Below are positions 8,137 to 16,204 of a stretch of 51,905 nt of DNA, piece by piece. The position numbers were made by a program, and so were the translations under genes. The stretch's first letter is position 1. The number at the start of each line of letters is the position of its first letter. The stretch is taken from assembly GCA_964550345.1 (NCBI GenBank), contig CAZJYZ010000019.1, positions 1 to 51,905 of the forward strand. Reading direction: 5' to 3'. The notes beneath the pieces were generated by a model. That model was not told the origin of the DNA, did no database searches, and worked only from the letters and a program-made list of their open reading frames with translations. Origin of the DNA: JAAEUB01 sp964550345 (GTDB lineage Bacteria; Pseudomonadota; Alphaproteobacteria; Rhodobacterales; Rhodobacteraceae).

Positions 8137-8835
8137 TTATACCTGTACCAACACCTCAAGCGCGTCTGGCTCAAGCCCTTCCAGCGACGGGCGCACCATC
8201 TGAGCGGTGCTGAAATCCTGATCGTCGGTGTAAATCGACGGGGTTACAACAACTGGCAGATCAGCGCCGCGTGCGGAGTGCACACCATTCAGGCTGTCTT
8301 CAAAGGCGACACAAACATCAGGGCCCAGCTCTAGGCGTTCCAGTGACAGGTTGAAGACATCGGGTGCGGGCTTTTTGGCCTTAACCTGATCGCCTGCTGC
8401 GATGACATCGAAAATCTCTTCGGCAGGTTTCCCCCAGCAGCATTGCGCCAGCGCCTCGACATTCGGTGTATTGGTGGTTGTCGCCACCGCAATGCGCAAA
8501 CCGGCAGCCCACCCAGCCTTGATCAGGGCATCGACACCGGGCCGCAATTCCAGCTCACCCCGCGCAAGGATTTCGCCGTAAATGGCGGTCTTCTCTTTGT
8601 GCATTTCAGCAATCTCTTTGTCGCTGAGACGTCTCGCACCGTCCGGCAAGTTCGCTTGGTGCGCCCGCATCCGTTCCTTGCCACCAGTGGTTTTTAACAG
8701 CTGGCGATAATCCTGCATGGACCAGTTCCAGTCCAGACCGTGACGCGCGAACACTTCGTTGAAAGCCGCGCGGTGGGCTTCCTCGGTTTCCGCAAGGGTA
8801 CCGTCTACATCAAAAATCAACGCCTTTAGTTTCAT
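8137..8835 (-). CDS. cbbY: CbbY, HAD-family sugar bisphosphate phosphatase
   Basis: A 232-residue HAD subfamily IA hydrolase. Motif I is IFDVDGTLAETEEAHR at residues 7-22, a helical cap follows, and the downstream VAFEDSLNGVHSARGA is motif IV. Characterised CbbY (Rhodobacter sphaeroides) selectively dephosphorylates xylulose-1,5-bisphosphate, an inhibitory side product of RuBisCO. Here it is the last gene of the cbb operon, 12 bases after gph. Its presence normally implies RuBisCO, which is missing from this operon. Specificity within the HAD family is assigned by operon position and the E-E-H pattern after motif I, so a related substrate remains possible. Confidence 0.87.
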   Translation of the reverse strand: MKLKALIFDVDGTLAETEEAHRAAFNEVFARHGLDWNWSMQDYRQLLKTTGGKERMRAHQANLPDGARRLSDKEIAEMHKEKTAIYGEILARGELELRPGVDALIKAGWAAGLRIAVATTTNTPNVEALAQCCWGKPAEEIFDVIAAGDQVKAKKPAPDVFNLSLERLELGPDVCVAFEDSLNGVHSARGADLPVVVTPSIYTDDQDFSTAQMVRPSLEGLEPDALEVLVQV

Positions 8836-8847
8836 CGCTCCGGGGCC

Positions 8848-9498
8848 TCACAAACGGTGCGTCTGAACAATTTCACCGAATTTGGTGAATGAATCGAAAG
8901 TATAAGCATAGGGCAGATCCGCGACTGCAACTTTGCGGTAGCCTTCGGTGAAAAGCGCAAAAGGCACACGCGCCCGGTCGGCGGTCTCGGCGTCGACTTC
9001 GCTGTCACCAACATAGAGCCGCTGGCCATCCCCAAGAGCTTCGAACGCTGCAATCAGAGGCGCCGGGTCAGGCTTTTTCACAGGCAATGTGTCGCCGCCT
9101 ATGATGACGTCGAAAAGATCAGTTATCCCAAAGAGATCAAGAATGGCGCGGGTGGGTGCCTCCGGCTTGTTGGTACAAATGCCGATCTGGTGCCCATCCG
9201 CTTTCAGCGCAGGCAGCAACGGCTCAATACCTTCATAGAGTATCGATAGGGTTGCCGGGTCTTTGGCGTAATAGTCAAGCATGGCCTGCGTCATGCGCGC
9301 ATGCTCTTTCATGTCCAGATCACGCGCACGTATCACCCGTTCAACTAATTTTGGAATACCGTTGCCGATAAACGAGGTCACGGTTTCCAGATCGAGAGGC
9401 TCTGCCTCTGCATCCGCCAGAATATGATTTGCGGCGGCGTGTATGTCGGGCGCTGAATGGATCAGCGTGCCATCAAGGTCAAAAACAATATTTGTCAT
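8848..9498 (-). CDS. gph: phosphoglycolate phosphatase (CbbZ-type)
   Basis: A 216-residue HAD hydrolase with motif I IVFDLDGTLIHSAPDIH at the N-terminus, the Gph-type cap, and the motif IV segment RLYVGDSEVDAETADRA. Gph/CbbZ removes phosphate from 2-phosphoglycolate, the product of RuBisCO oxygenation (and of some DNA repair). The start at 9498 is chosen because its ATG overlaps the upstream stop as ATGA; an ORF start at 9525 would sit inside the neighbouring gene. It is in the cbb operon, between the thioredoxin-like gene and cbbY. Confidence 0.9.
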   Translation of the reverse strand: MTNIVFDLDGTLIHSAPDIHAAANHILADAEAEPLDLETVTSFIGNGIPKLVERVIRARDLDMKEHARMTQAMLDYYAKDPATLSILYEGIEPLLPALKADGHQIGICTNKPEAPTRAILDLFGITDLFDVIIGGDTLPVKKPDPAPLIAAFEALGDGQRLYVGDSEVDAETADRARVPFALFTEGYRKVAVADLPYAYTFDSFTKFGEIVQTHRL

Positions 9499-10052
9499 GC
9501 GTCTGCCTTCCATTTGATTGAACAACCCATTGACGGGATCTGTTCTTTTGGCCCCTGACCGGTTTCCGCAACCTGCTTCATGGCTTCAAAAAGGTCACGC
9601 CGCAGATCTGCTGGTCCGGCCTCTTTACGTGACGCATCCAAGCGGCCGCGATACTGCAGCTTGCCGTCTGCGTTATAGCCAAAGAAGTCAGGGGTGCAGA
9701 CTGCATCATATGCACGCGCCATTTCTTGGCTTTCGTCATAGAGATAGGGGAAAGGAAAGTGCATTTCGGTTGCCAGTTCAGCCATCTTTTCGGGGCTGTC
9801 CTGTGGATAGGTTTCGACATCATTCGAACTGATCGCCACAACGCCTATGCCCAATCCGGCAAGCTCTTTCGCGTCACGAATAATCCGGTCAAGCACGGCC
9901 AGCACGTAAGGGCAATGGTTGCAGATAAACATGACCAGTGTGCCATTGGTGCCCGCTACATCGCCAAATGTATGGGTTTTCCCATCGGTACCGGGCAGAT
10001 CAAATTCCGGCGCCTCAAGACCAAAGTCACAGACGGGAGGGATTGCAGCCAT
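9495..10052 (-). CDS. thioredoxin-family protein (AhpC/TSA-like) in the cbb operon
   Basis: A 185-residue soluble protein of the thioredoxin/peroxiredoxin fold. The redox centre is Cys44-Asn-His-Cys47 in MFICNHCPYV, and the family stretch ISSNDVETYPQDSPEKM follows. A conserved cis-Pro region (VCTPDFFGYN) completes the fold. No signal peptide is visible, so a cytoplasmic thiol role is likely; whether it is a reductase, peroxidase or redox regulator cannot be read from sequence. It overlaps gph by four bases (ATGA) and follows rpe by about 80, so it is cotranscribed with Calvin-cycle enzymes. A link to redox control of those enzymes is only a hypothesis. Confidence 0.85.
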   Translation of the reverse strand: MAAIPPVCDFGLEAPEFDLPGTDGKTHTFGDVAGTNGTLVMFICNHCPYVLAVLDRIIRDAKELAGLGIGVVAISSNDVETYPQDSPEKMAELATEMHFPFPYLYDESQEMARAYDAVCTPDFFGYNADGKLQYRGRLDASRKEAGPADLRRDLFEAMKQVAETGQGPKEQIPSMGCSIKWKADA

Positions 10053-10132
10053 ATCGTGTCCTTTCCTGTATTCGCGTTCAAGGATCAGAGCAGGCCCGGC
10101 CTCACCCGAACCCGGTCTGTGGAATTCTCAGC

Positions 10133-10825
10133 TTATTTTACGGCAGCCTCACCAGCGGCGCGGATCGCGCGGATGTTCTCGCCGTATGGTGCCGGGTTCT
10201 CGACCGAGCCACCGCGGAAAACAGCCGAACCAGCAACGAAGCAGTCGGCGCCGGCGGCGGCCAGCGCACCGACAGTGTTCGGGTCAACACCACCGTCAAC
10301 CTGAATGTGGATCTCACGATCCCCGATCATCTCGCGAACCTGTGCCACTTTATCAACGGCCGAGTGGATGAATTTCTGCCCGCCAAAGCCGGGGTTAACG
10401 CTCATCACCAGAACCATGTCGCACAATTCAAGCAGATATTCGATGGCGGATGCCGGCGTGCCGGGGTTTAGGGCGATCCCTGCTTTGGCACCGGTTGCGC
10501 GAATTGCCTGCAGCGTGCGGTGCGGATGCGGACCAGCCTCAAAGTGCGCCACGATCATGTCGGCGCCTGCATCGGCGTAGGCCTGAATATAGGGGTCTAC
10601 CGGCGCGATCATCAGATGCACGTCCATGAAGGTTTTCACATGCGGGCGAAACGCTGCGACAGCGGGCGGGCCGAAGGTCAGGTTCGGCACAAAATGCCCA
10701 TCCATCACATCTACATGCACCCAGTCGCATCCCTGCGCCTCAATGGCCTGAATCTCTTCACCAAAATTGGCGAAATCGGCGGAAAGGATCGACGGGGCGA
10801 TCTTGATAGAACGGTCAAAGGACAT
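10133..10825 (-). CDS. rpe: ribulose-phosphate 3-epimerase
   Basis: A 230-residue TIM-barrel enzyme. Family motifs are present in order: IAPSILSADFANFGEEI, the metal-binding VHVDVMDGHFVPNLTFGP, DVHLMI, VMSVNPGFGGQKFI and IQVDGGVDPNT. It interconverts ribulose-5-phosphate and xylulose-5-phosphate in the pentose phosphate and Calvin pathways. The ATG at 10825 has an AAGGAGA site and removes a non-conserved 16-residue extension. In the operon it follows the gap where RuBisCO genes would be expected after fba; in operon nomenclature it is cbbE. Confidence 0.96.
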   Translation of the reverse strand: MSFDRSIKIAPSILSADFANFGEEIQAIEAQGCDWVHVDVMDGHFVPNLTFGPPAVAAFRPHVKTFMDVHLMIAPVDPYIQAYADAGADMIVAHFEAGPHPHRTLQAIRATGAKAGIALNPGTPASAIEYLLELCDMVLVMSVNPGFGGQKFIHSAVDKVAQVREMIGDREIHIQVDGGVDPNTVGALAAAGADCFVAGSAVFRGGSVENPAPYGENIRAIRAAGEAAVK

Positions 10826-10878
10826 GTGCTGTCTCCTTACTTGAGGCAGGATGCAAAACGGTGCGCATCCCAATTTCC

Positions 10879-11133
10879 TTACGAGGACTCGTCGGTCTTC
10901 AATACTTCACGCCGTATGAGGTAGTCGGCTTCTACACGCGCTTTGCGCCATATATCCAGCAAACACCTGGGCCGATTTCGCCAAATACGCTTACTGATGT
11001 TACTTTCGGCACTAATAATCTCTTCCTCTTTCATGCTTGGATGTGCATAAAGATCGGAACGGTCCAGTTCTCTTCTCCTATCGAAAAGTATGGGCTTGCC
11101 GGTGGTGGTGGTCCAGACCACCACCGGCGTCAC
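10879..11133 (-). CDS. uncertain small ORF in the fba-rpe gap
   Basis: An open frame of 84 codons from a GTG at 11133, or 51 codons from an ATG at 11034, fills the space between fba and rpe. The first third is encoded by a GTGGTGG-rich hairpin, so the ATG start is the more natural one, although no ribosome-binding site precedes it. The product (MKEEEIISAESNISK..., with RNRPRCLLDIWRKARVEADY later) is basic, rich in Trp and Arg, and matches no family I recognise. I compared it by memory with CbbS and CbbX and saw no convincing remnant. It may be a genuine small gene or filler left after a deletion. Confidence 0.25.
   Translation of the reverse strand: MTPVVVWTTTTGKPILFDRRRELDRSDLYAHPSMKEEEIISAESNISKRIWRNRPRCLLDIWRKARVEADYLIRREVLKTDESS
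11098..11128 (-). terminator. strong hairpin after fba (terminator or processing stem)
   Basis: GCCGGTGGTGGT and ACCACCACCGGC form a perfect 12-bp stem around a 7-base loop, 10 bases after the fba stop codon. On the minus strand it is followed by AAGCCCATACTTTT, so the U-tract is displaced; partial termination or mRNA stabilisation is likelier than full termination. In operons of this type such a stem commonly precedes the RuBisCO genes. Confidence 0.6.
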
Positions 11134-11138
11134 TTTCT

Positions 11139-12200
11139 TCAGACTTTCGGATCAAGGCTACCGTCGGCATAGCGTTTTGCCATGTCGTCAATGTCGATCA
11201 CCTTGATTTTCGAGGCATTGCCGGCAGTGCCGAAACGCTCAAACCGGTCTTTGACCAGTTTAGCCATTTCATCCATCGCCGGGATCATGAATTTGCGCGG
11301 ATCAAACTGTGCCGGATCTTCCTGCGCCACTTTTCGGAACTGGCCGGTCAGAGCCATGCGGTTATCGGTGTCAATATTAACCTTGCGCACACCTGACTTG
11401 ATGCCCTTTTCGATCTCTTCGACCGGTACGCCGTAGGTCTGATCCATTTCGCCGCCATATTCATTGATCAGGTCCTGCAAATATTGCGGGACTGAGCTTG
11501 AGCCATGCATCACCAGATGCACGTCGGGGATCTTGGCGTGAATAGCCTCGATCTGGCTGATCGCCAGCGTTTCACCTGTGGGCTTTGAGCTGAACTTGTA
11601 AGCGCCGTGGCTGGTACCACAGGCAATGGCCAGTGCATCAACTTTGGTTTTCTTGACAAAGTCCAACGCTTCGTCCGGGTCCGTCAGAAGCTGATCCATG
11701 CTCAGCTTACCTTCAGCGCCTGAGCCATCCTCTTTCGCCGCTTCGCCAGTTTCCAGAGATCCCAGAACACCAAGTTCACCTTCGACCGAAGCCCCAACCC
11801 AATGCGCCATACGCGCGACACGTTCAGTAATCTCAACGTTGTATTCGTACGAAGCTGGCGTTTTCATGTCCGCCTCAAGGCTGCCGTCCATCATCACCGA
11901 GGTGAAACCATGACGAATGGCGGACAGGCAAGTCTGTTCGTTGTTACCGTGGTCCTGATGCATACAGATCGGGATATGCGGAAACATCTCGGCCAGAGCC
12001 TGAATCATGTGGCGCAGCATGATGTCGCCCGCGTAGGAGCGCGCACCACGGCTGGCCTGCATGATAACCGGTGCGTCAACTGCAGCAGCGGCGTTCATGA
12101 TCGCCAGCCCCTGTTCCATGTTGTTGATGTTAAAGGCAGGTACGCCGTAACTATTTTCGGCGGCGTGATCCAACAGCTGCCGCATGGTGATAAGTGCCAT
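11139..12200 (-). CDS. fba: class II fructose-bisphosphate aldolase, Calvin-cycle subtype
   Basis: A 353-residue zinc-dependent aldolase. Motifs: PAFNINNMEQ near the start, the zinc-binding segment PICMHQDHGNN, VEGELGVLGSLETGE, ACGTSHGAYKF, VMHGSSSVP and the KVNIDTDNR phosphate/cation loop. Length matches CbbA rather than shorter class IIB enzymes. It makes fructose-1,6-bisphosphate and, in the Calvin cycle, sedoheptulose-1,7-bisphosphate from triose phosphates. It follows tkt after 11 bases in the fbp-prk-tkt-fba block; in operon nomenclature this is cbbA. Confidence 0.95.
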   Translation of the reverse strand: MALITMRQLLDHAAENSYGVPAFNINNMEQGLAIMNAAAAVDAPVIMQASRGARSYAGDIMLRHMIQALAEMFPHIPICMHQDHGNNEQTCLSAIRHGFTSVMMDGSLEADMKTPASYEYNVEITERVARMAHWVGASVEGELGVLGSLETGEAAKEDGSGAEGKLSMDQLLTDPDEALDFVKKTKVDALAIACGTSHGAYKFSSKPTGETLAISQIEAIHAKIPDVHLVMHGSSSVPQYLQDLINEYGGEMDQTYGVPVEEIEKGIKSGVRKVNIDTDNRMALTGQFRKVAQEDPAQFDPRKFMIPAMDEMAKLVKDRFERFGTAGNASKIKVIDIDDMAKRYADGSLDPKV

Positions 12201-12211
12201 TTACGTGTCTC

Positions 12212-14179
12212 CTAGGTCAAAGATTTTGCGGCATTAACCACGGCATCAACCGTAATACCGAAATGTTCATAAAGCTCATCTGCCGGAGCCGAGGCGCCGA
12301 AGCCGCTCATGCCGACGAAGGCAGAGTTGGAACCCAAGAGCGGGCCCCAGCTTTGCTGAATAGCTGCCTCAACACCAACACGGGGCGCTGTGCCCAGTAC
12401 GACGTCGCGGTATTCCTGGCTTTGCTCAGCAAAGGCTTCGAAACACGGTGCGGACACCACGGCTGCCTTAATGCCCTCGGCTGCCAGAGCTTCGGCGGCA
12501 TTGACCGCAATCTCAACCTCTGACCCGGTGGCAATCAGGGTTACGTCGCGCCCGCCAGAAGTGTCGCGCAGAACATAGGCGCCTTTGGCAGTCATATTGG
12601 CTTCAACGTGGTCTGTACGCATGCAGGGCAAGCCCTGACGTGACAATGCCAATGCGGATGGGGTCGAAGTTTCACCCAATGCCGCCTGCCATGCCTCGGC
12701 CGTCTCGACGACATCCGCAGGGCGATAGACCTTCATGTTTGGAATGGCCCGCAGGGAAGCAATGACTTCCACCGGCTGGTGGGTCGGGCCATCTTCGCCC
12801 AAACCGATTGAATCGTGGGTCAGAACATGAATTGCCGGCACGCCCATCAATGCGCCCAGACGCATGGCCCCGCGCATATAATCCGCAAAGACTAGGAACG
12901 TACCGCCATAGGGAACAAAACCGCCATGCAGCCAGATACCGTTCATGATTGCGGCCATGCCATGCTCTCGCACACCGAAATAAACGTAGGATCCGCCGAA
13001 ATTGTCTTTGGTGACAGTTTCCATGCCGCTGGTTTTCGTCAGGTTTGAACCTGTCAGGTCCGCAGAGCCACCAACGGTATTCGCCAGTGTAGCGTTCACA
13101 ACCTCCAGCGCCATCTGGCTGGCTTTGCGGGTGGCAACCTTGGGCGCGTCGGCTGAAAGCTGTGCTTTATAAGCGTCAAATGCCGAGGCCAAAGCGCCCT
13201 GATCCGGACCTGCCTGAGCGGCCTCGAATGCGGCACGATCCGAAGAAGTTGCCAGGCGCCCTTCCCACGCTTCACGGGCAGCCTTGCCGCGTGCGGCAGC
13301 TGCATGCCAGGCGTCATAGACATCCTGCGGGATTTCAAAGGCCGGATGTTTCCAGCCAAGCGCCTCACGGGTCGCAGCAATTTCATCCGCGCCCAGGGGT
13401 GCGCCATGAGTAGAAGACGTGCCTTGTTTGTTTGGCGCACCAAAACCAATGATGGTCTTGCACGCAATCATCGAAGGCTTGTCGCCTGCCGCCTGAGCCG
13501 CTTCGATTGCCGCAGCAATCGCATCTTTGTCATGGCCATCTACTGACTGCACATGCCAGCCAGCCGCCTCAAAGCGCGCCTGCTGGTTTATCGAGGTGGA
13601 AACATCCGTTCCGCCATCAATGGTGATCGAGTTGTCGTCCCACATCACGATCAGTTTGCCCAGTCCCATATGCCCGGCGAAATCAATGGCTTCGTGGCTG
13701 ATGCCTTCCATCAGACAACCATCACCGGCAATCACATAGGTATAGTGGTTGGTCAGGTCATCGCCGTAACGCGCATTTGACATACGTTCGGCCAGCGCCA
13801 TGCCAACAGCAGTGGAAATCCCCTGCCCAAGCGGTCCGGTCGTAACCTCGATACCTTTGGCATGGCCATATTCCGGGTGACCCGCAGTGCGGTAGCCCAT
13901 CTGGCGGAAATTGCGGATCTGATCCATATCCATATCGTCGTACCCAAGCAGGTGGTTGACGGCATAGACCAGCATCGAACCGTGGCCGGCGCTCATCACA
14001 AAACGATCGCGGTCGGCCCATTTGTCGGCGGACGGATCAATGTTGATGAACCGGTTGAACAAAACCGTTGCCACATCGGCCGCACCCATTGGCGCGCCGG
14101 GGTGGCCGGAATTGGCTGCCTGAACCGCATCCATCGCCAAAGCGCGGATCGCGTTTGCCATCATATCTTCGTTACTCAT
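12212..14179 (-). CDS. tkt: transketolase
   Basis: A 655-residue thiamine diphosphate enzyme. The N-terminal domain has SGHPGAPMGAAD and the ThDP/Mg segment GDGCLMEGISHEAIDFAGH with WDDNSITIDG. The pyrimidine-binding domain carries GVREHGMAAIMNGI and THDSIGLGEDGPTHQPVE. A C-terminal domain contains the GSEVEIAV region. It transfers two-carbon units between sugar phosphates in the Calvin and pentose phosphate pathways. It starts 12 bases after the phosphoribulokinase stop and is followed 11 bases later by fba, so it belongs to the cbb operon (cbbT). Length and motifs are complete. Confidence 0.96.
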   Translation of the reverse strand: MSNEDMMANAIRALAMDAVQAANSGHPGAPMGAADVATVLFNRFINIDPSADKWADRDRFVMSAGHGSMLVYAVNHLLGYDDMDMDQIRNFRQMGYRTAGHPEYGHAKGIEVTTGPLGQGISTAVGMALAERMSNARYGDDLTNHYTYVIAGDGCLMEGISHEAIDFAGHMGLGKLIVMWDDNSITIDGGTDVSTSINQQARFEAAGWHVQSVDGHDKDAIAAAIEAAQAAGDKPSMIACKTIIGFGAPNKQGTSSTHGAPLGADEIAATREALGWKHPAFEIPQDVYDAWHAAAARGKAAREAWEGRLATSSDRAAFEAAQAGPDQGALASAFDAYKAQLSADAPKVATRKASQMALEVVNATLANTVGGSADLTGSNLTKTSGMETVTKDNFGGSYVYFGVREHGMAAIMNGIWLHGGFVPYGGTFLVFADYMRGAMRLGALMGVPAIHVLTHDSIGLGEDGPTHQPVEVIASLRAIPNMKVYRPADVVETAEAWQAALGETSTPSALALSRQGLPCMRTDHVEANMTAKGAYVLRDTSGGRDVTLIATGSEVEIAVNAAEALAAEGIKAAVVSAPCFEAFAEQSQEYRDVVLGTAPRVGVEAAIQQSWGPLLGSNSAFVGMSGFGASAPADELYEHFGITVDAVVNAAKSLT

Positions 14180-14191
14180 AATTCTGTCTCC

Positions 14192-15064
14192 TCAGGCGCG
14201 TTTGCTGTCGCTGACCAGACGATGGATCAGCGGTGTAAAAATAAGCTGCATGGCAATGTCCATTTTACCACCGGGGATAACAATGGAATTCGCCCGCGTC
14301 ATCCAACTATCGTGGATCATGCTGGTGAGATAGGGGAAATCGATACCCCGTGGGTCAGCAAAGCGGATAACCACCAAGCTCTCGTCCGGAGTGGGAATAG
14401 AACGGGCGATAAAGGGGTTCGAGGTATCCACGACCGGTACGCGCTGAAAGTTGATATTCGTCTTGGAAAACTGCGGTGTGATGCATTTCACATAGGCATC
14501 CATCCGGCGCAAGATGACGTCTGTCACGGCCTCAGTCGTATACCCACGAACATCTTTGTCACGGTGCAGTTTCTGGATCCATTCGAGGTTCACAACCGGG
14601 ACAACACCGATTTTCATGTCAGCGTATTTGGTCAGGTCGACCTCATCATTTTTGACCGCACCATGCAGACCTTCATAAAACAGAATGTCCGAACCTTCTT
14701 CGAAATCCTGCCATTCGGTGAAGTTCCCGGGGGCAACGCCGGTTTTTGCCGCTTCAGCGTCGTCATGCACATATGTTCGCGTTTTACCGCGGCCGGTTTC
14801 GCCGTACTCGCGAAATACTCGCTCAAGCTCGCCCAGTTCGTTTGCTTCATAGCTGAAATGGCTGAAACCGTGATTGCCAGCCTTATAGCGCTTTTCCAAC
14901 TCGCTTTTCATGTCAACCCGGTTGAACCGGTGGAAGGCATCGCCTTCGATTGACACGGCTTTTACGCCTTCGCGACGGAAAATCTGATCAAATGTGTTTT
15001 TGACTGTCGAGGTGCCGGCCCCGGAAGAGCCGGTAACGGAAATGATCGGGTGCTTCTTGCTCAT
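14192..15064 (-). CDS. prkB: phosphoribulokinase (proteobacterial class)
   Basis: A 290-residue kinase with P-loop GSSGAGTSTVK at residues 12-22, EGDAFHRFNR, the YEGLHGAV segment and GYTTEAVTDVILRRM. These are the class I octameric PRKs of Proteobacteria, which phosphorylate ribulose-5-phosphate to ribulose-1,5-bisphosphate and are usually activated by NADH. RuBP has essentially one known use in bacteria, RuBisCO, so an intact PRK strongly suggests a carboxylase somewhere in the genome. It lies between fbp and tkt (cbbP in operon nomenclature). No damage is visible in the reading frame. Confidence 0.97.
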   Translation of the reverse strand: MSKKHPIISVTGSSGAGTSTVKNTFDQIFRREGVKAVSIEGDAFHRFNRVDMKSELEKRYKAGNHGFSHFSYEANELGELERVFREYGETGRGKTRTYVHDDAEAAKTGVAPGNFTEWQDFEEGSDILFYEGLHGAVKNDEVDLTKYADMKIGVVPVVNLEWIQKLHRDKDVRGYTTEAVTDVILRRMDAYVKCITPQFSKTNINFQRVPVVDTSNPFIARSIPTPDESLVVIRFADPRGIDFPYLTSMIHDSWMTRANSIVIPGGKMDIAMQLIFTPLIHRLVSDSKRA

Positions 15065-15085
15065 GATGTTTTCCTTGGGCTGTGT

Positions 15086-16096
15086 TTAGGCGCGGAACAG
15101 GCCGCGATTACCGAAAAGGGCGGAGACTTCGTCATCGGGCAGGTCCTGATAGGCCGCAACACGGTCTACCTTTTCACTGGTGCCAAAAACAAAGGGGGTT
15201 CGCGCGTGTAGCTCGTCGGCCTGCTGGCTCATGATACGGTCATGGCCATCCGTGGCTTTACCGCCAGCCTGCTCGATCAGAAAGGCAATCGGCGCACATT
15301 CGTAAACCATGCGCAAACGCCCCCGCTCGTAGGTAGGTCGGTCATCTCCGGGATAAAGGAAAATGCCGCCGCGCGTGATGATCCTGTGGGTTTCTGCCAC
15401 CAGTGAGGCAACCCAGCGCATGTTGTAATTGCGCTCATGCGGGCCTTCCATGCCTTCCAGGCAATCGTCGATATAGGCACGGATGGCTTTCGGCCAGTGC
15501 CGGTAATTCGAGGCGTTGATGGCGAACTCTATGCTGGTTTCAGGGACCATCAGACGGTCCTCGGTCAGGATATATGTGCCTGTGTCGGGATCCAGAACAT
15601 AGGATTGAACCCCGTCGCCGAAGGTCACGACCATGTTGGTCTGCGGACCGAAGATGATGTAGCCGCCCGAAAGCTGCTCCCCAACCGGGCGCAGGAAGGA
15701 CGAATGAGGGTCGTCGGTGGCTTCGAAGATTGAAAAGATCGTACCGATCGAAACATTAACGTCGATATTTGAGGATCCGTCCAGCGGGTCGATTGCCAGA
15801 GCGTATTTGCCGTCCGTGTCGATCTCGACAACATCGTCCTGCTCTTCGGACGCATAATACTTGATACCTGTGCCTTTCAGCGCCGCGGCAAATGCATCAT
15901 CCGCCAGCAGGTCCAAAGCCTTCTGCTGGTCACCACCGGTGTTTTCACCTACCGCGGCCGCCAGAGAGCCACCCAACGCGCCGCGTTTGATCGTACGGCA
16001 CAATTCCGCACCAACGACGGCTAGTGCCTCCATGATGCCTTGCAGTTCATCTGGGATACGGGATTTGTCCGGTATACATGCAGTTTTTGCAGTCAT
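15086..16096 (-). CDS. fbp: class 1 fructose-1,6-bisphosphatase
   Basis: A 336-residue enzyme of the FBPase fold. The metal-binding core is YALAIDPLDGSSNIDVN near residues 110-125, with YASEEQDDV before it and GIFLYPGD and AGGKATDGHDRI after it. It hydrolyses fructose-1,6-bisphosphate, and in Calvin operons usually sedoheptulose-1,7-bisphosphate as well. It is the first gene of the cbb operon (cbbF), with a strong GGGGGGA ribosome site before the ATG, and is divergent from cbbR across a 108-base control region. All expected motifs are intact. Confidence 0.95.
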   Translation of the reverse strand: MTAKTACIPDKSRIPDELQGIMEALAVVGAELCRTIKRGALGGSLAAAVGENTGGDQQKALDLLADDAFAAALKGTGIKYYASEEQDDVVEIDTDGKYALAIDPLDGSSNIDVNVSIGTIFSIFEATDDPHSSFLRPVGEQLSGGYIIFGPQTNMVVTFGDGVQSYVLDPDTGTYILTEDRLMVPETSIEFAINASNYRHWPKAIRAYIDDCLEGMEGPHERNYNMRWVASLVAETHRIITRGGIFLYPGDDRPTYERGRLRMVYECAPIAFLIEQAGGKATDGHDRIMSQQADELHARTPFVFGTSEKVDRVAAYQDLPDDEVSALFGNRGLFRA

Positions 16097-16204
16097 TGAT
16101 TCCCCCCAACACGCGACATGCGCCAGAAAACACTCTTGTATTCACATATCCAGATACTGTATAAAATTTAAAAAAGCAGAGTTGTGGAGTAAAAATAATT
16201 TAAT
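16097..16204. promoter_or_regulatory. cbbR-fbp divergent control region, probable CbbR operator
   Basis: This 108-base AT-rich spacer separates the divergent LysR gene and the cbb operon, the standard place for CbbR binding. It holds overlapping small palindromes: TATC-CA-GATA at 16147-16156 and ATAC-T-GTAT at 16154-16162. I could not identify a clean TNA-N7/8-TNA pair, so the exact CbbR sites and both promoters remain unresolved. Confidence 0.55.

Noticed and set aside
10879..11133. Remnant of cbbS, cbbX or cbbL
   Set aside because: I compared the text from memory and saw no conserved RuBisCO or CbbX motif; kept only as an uncertain ORF.
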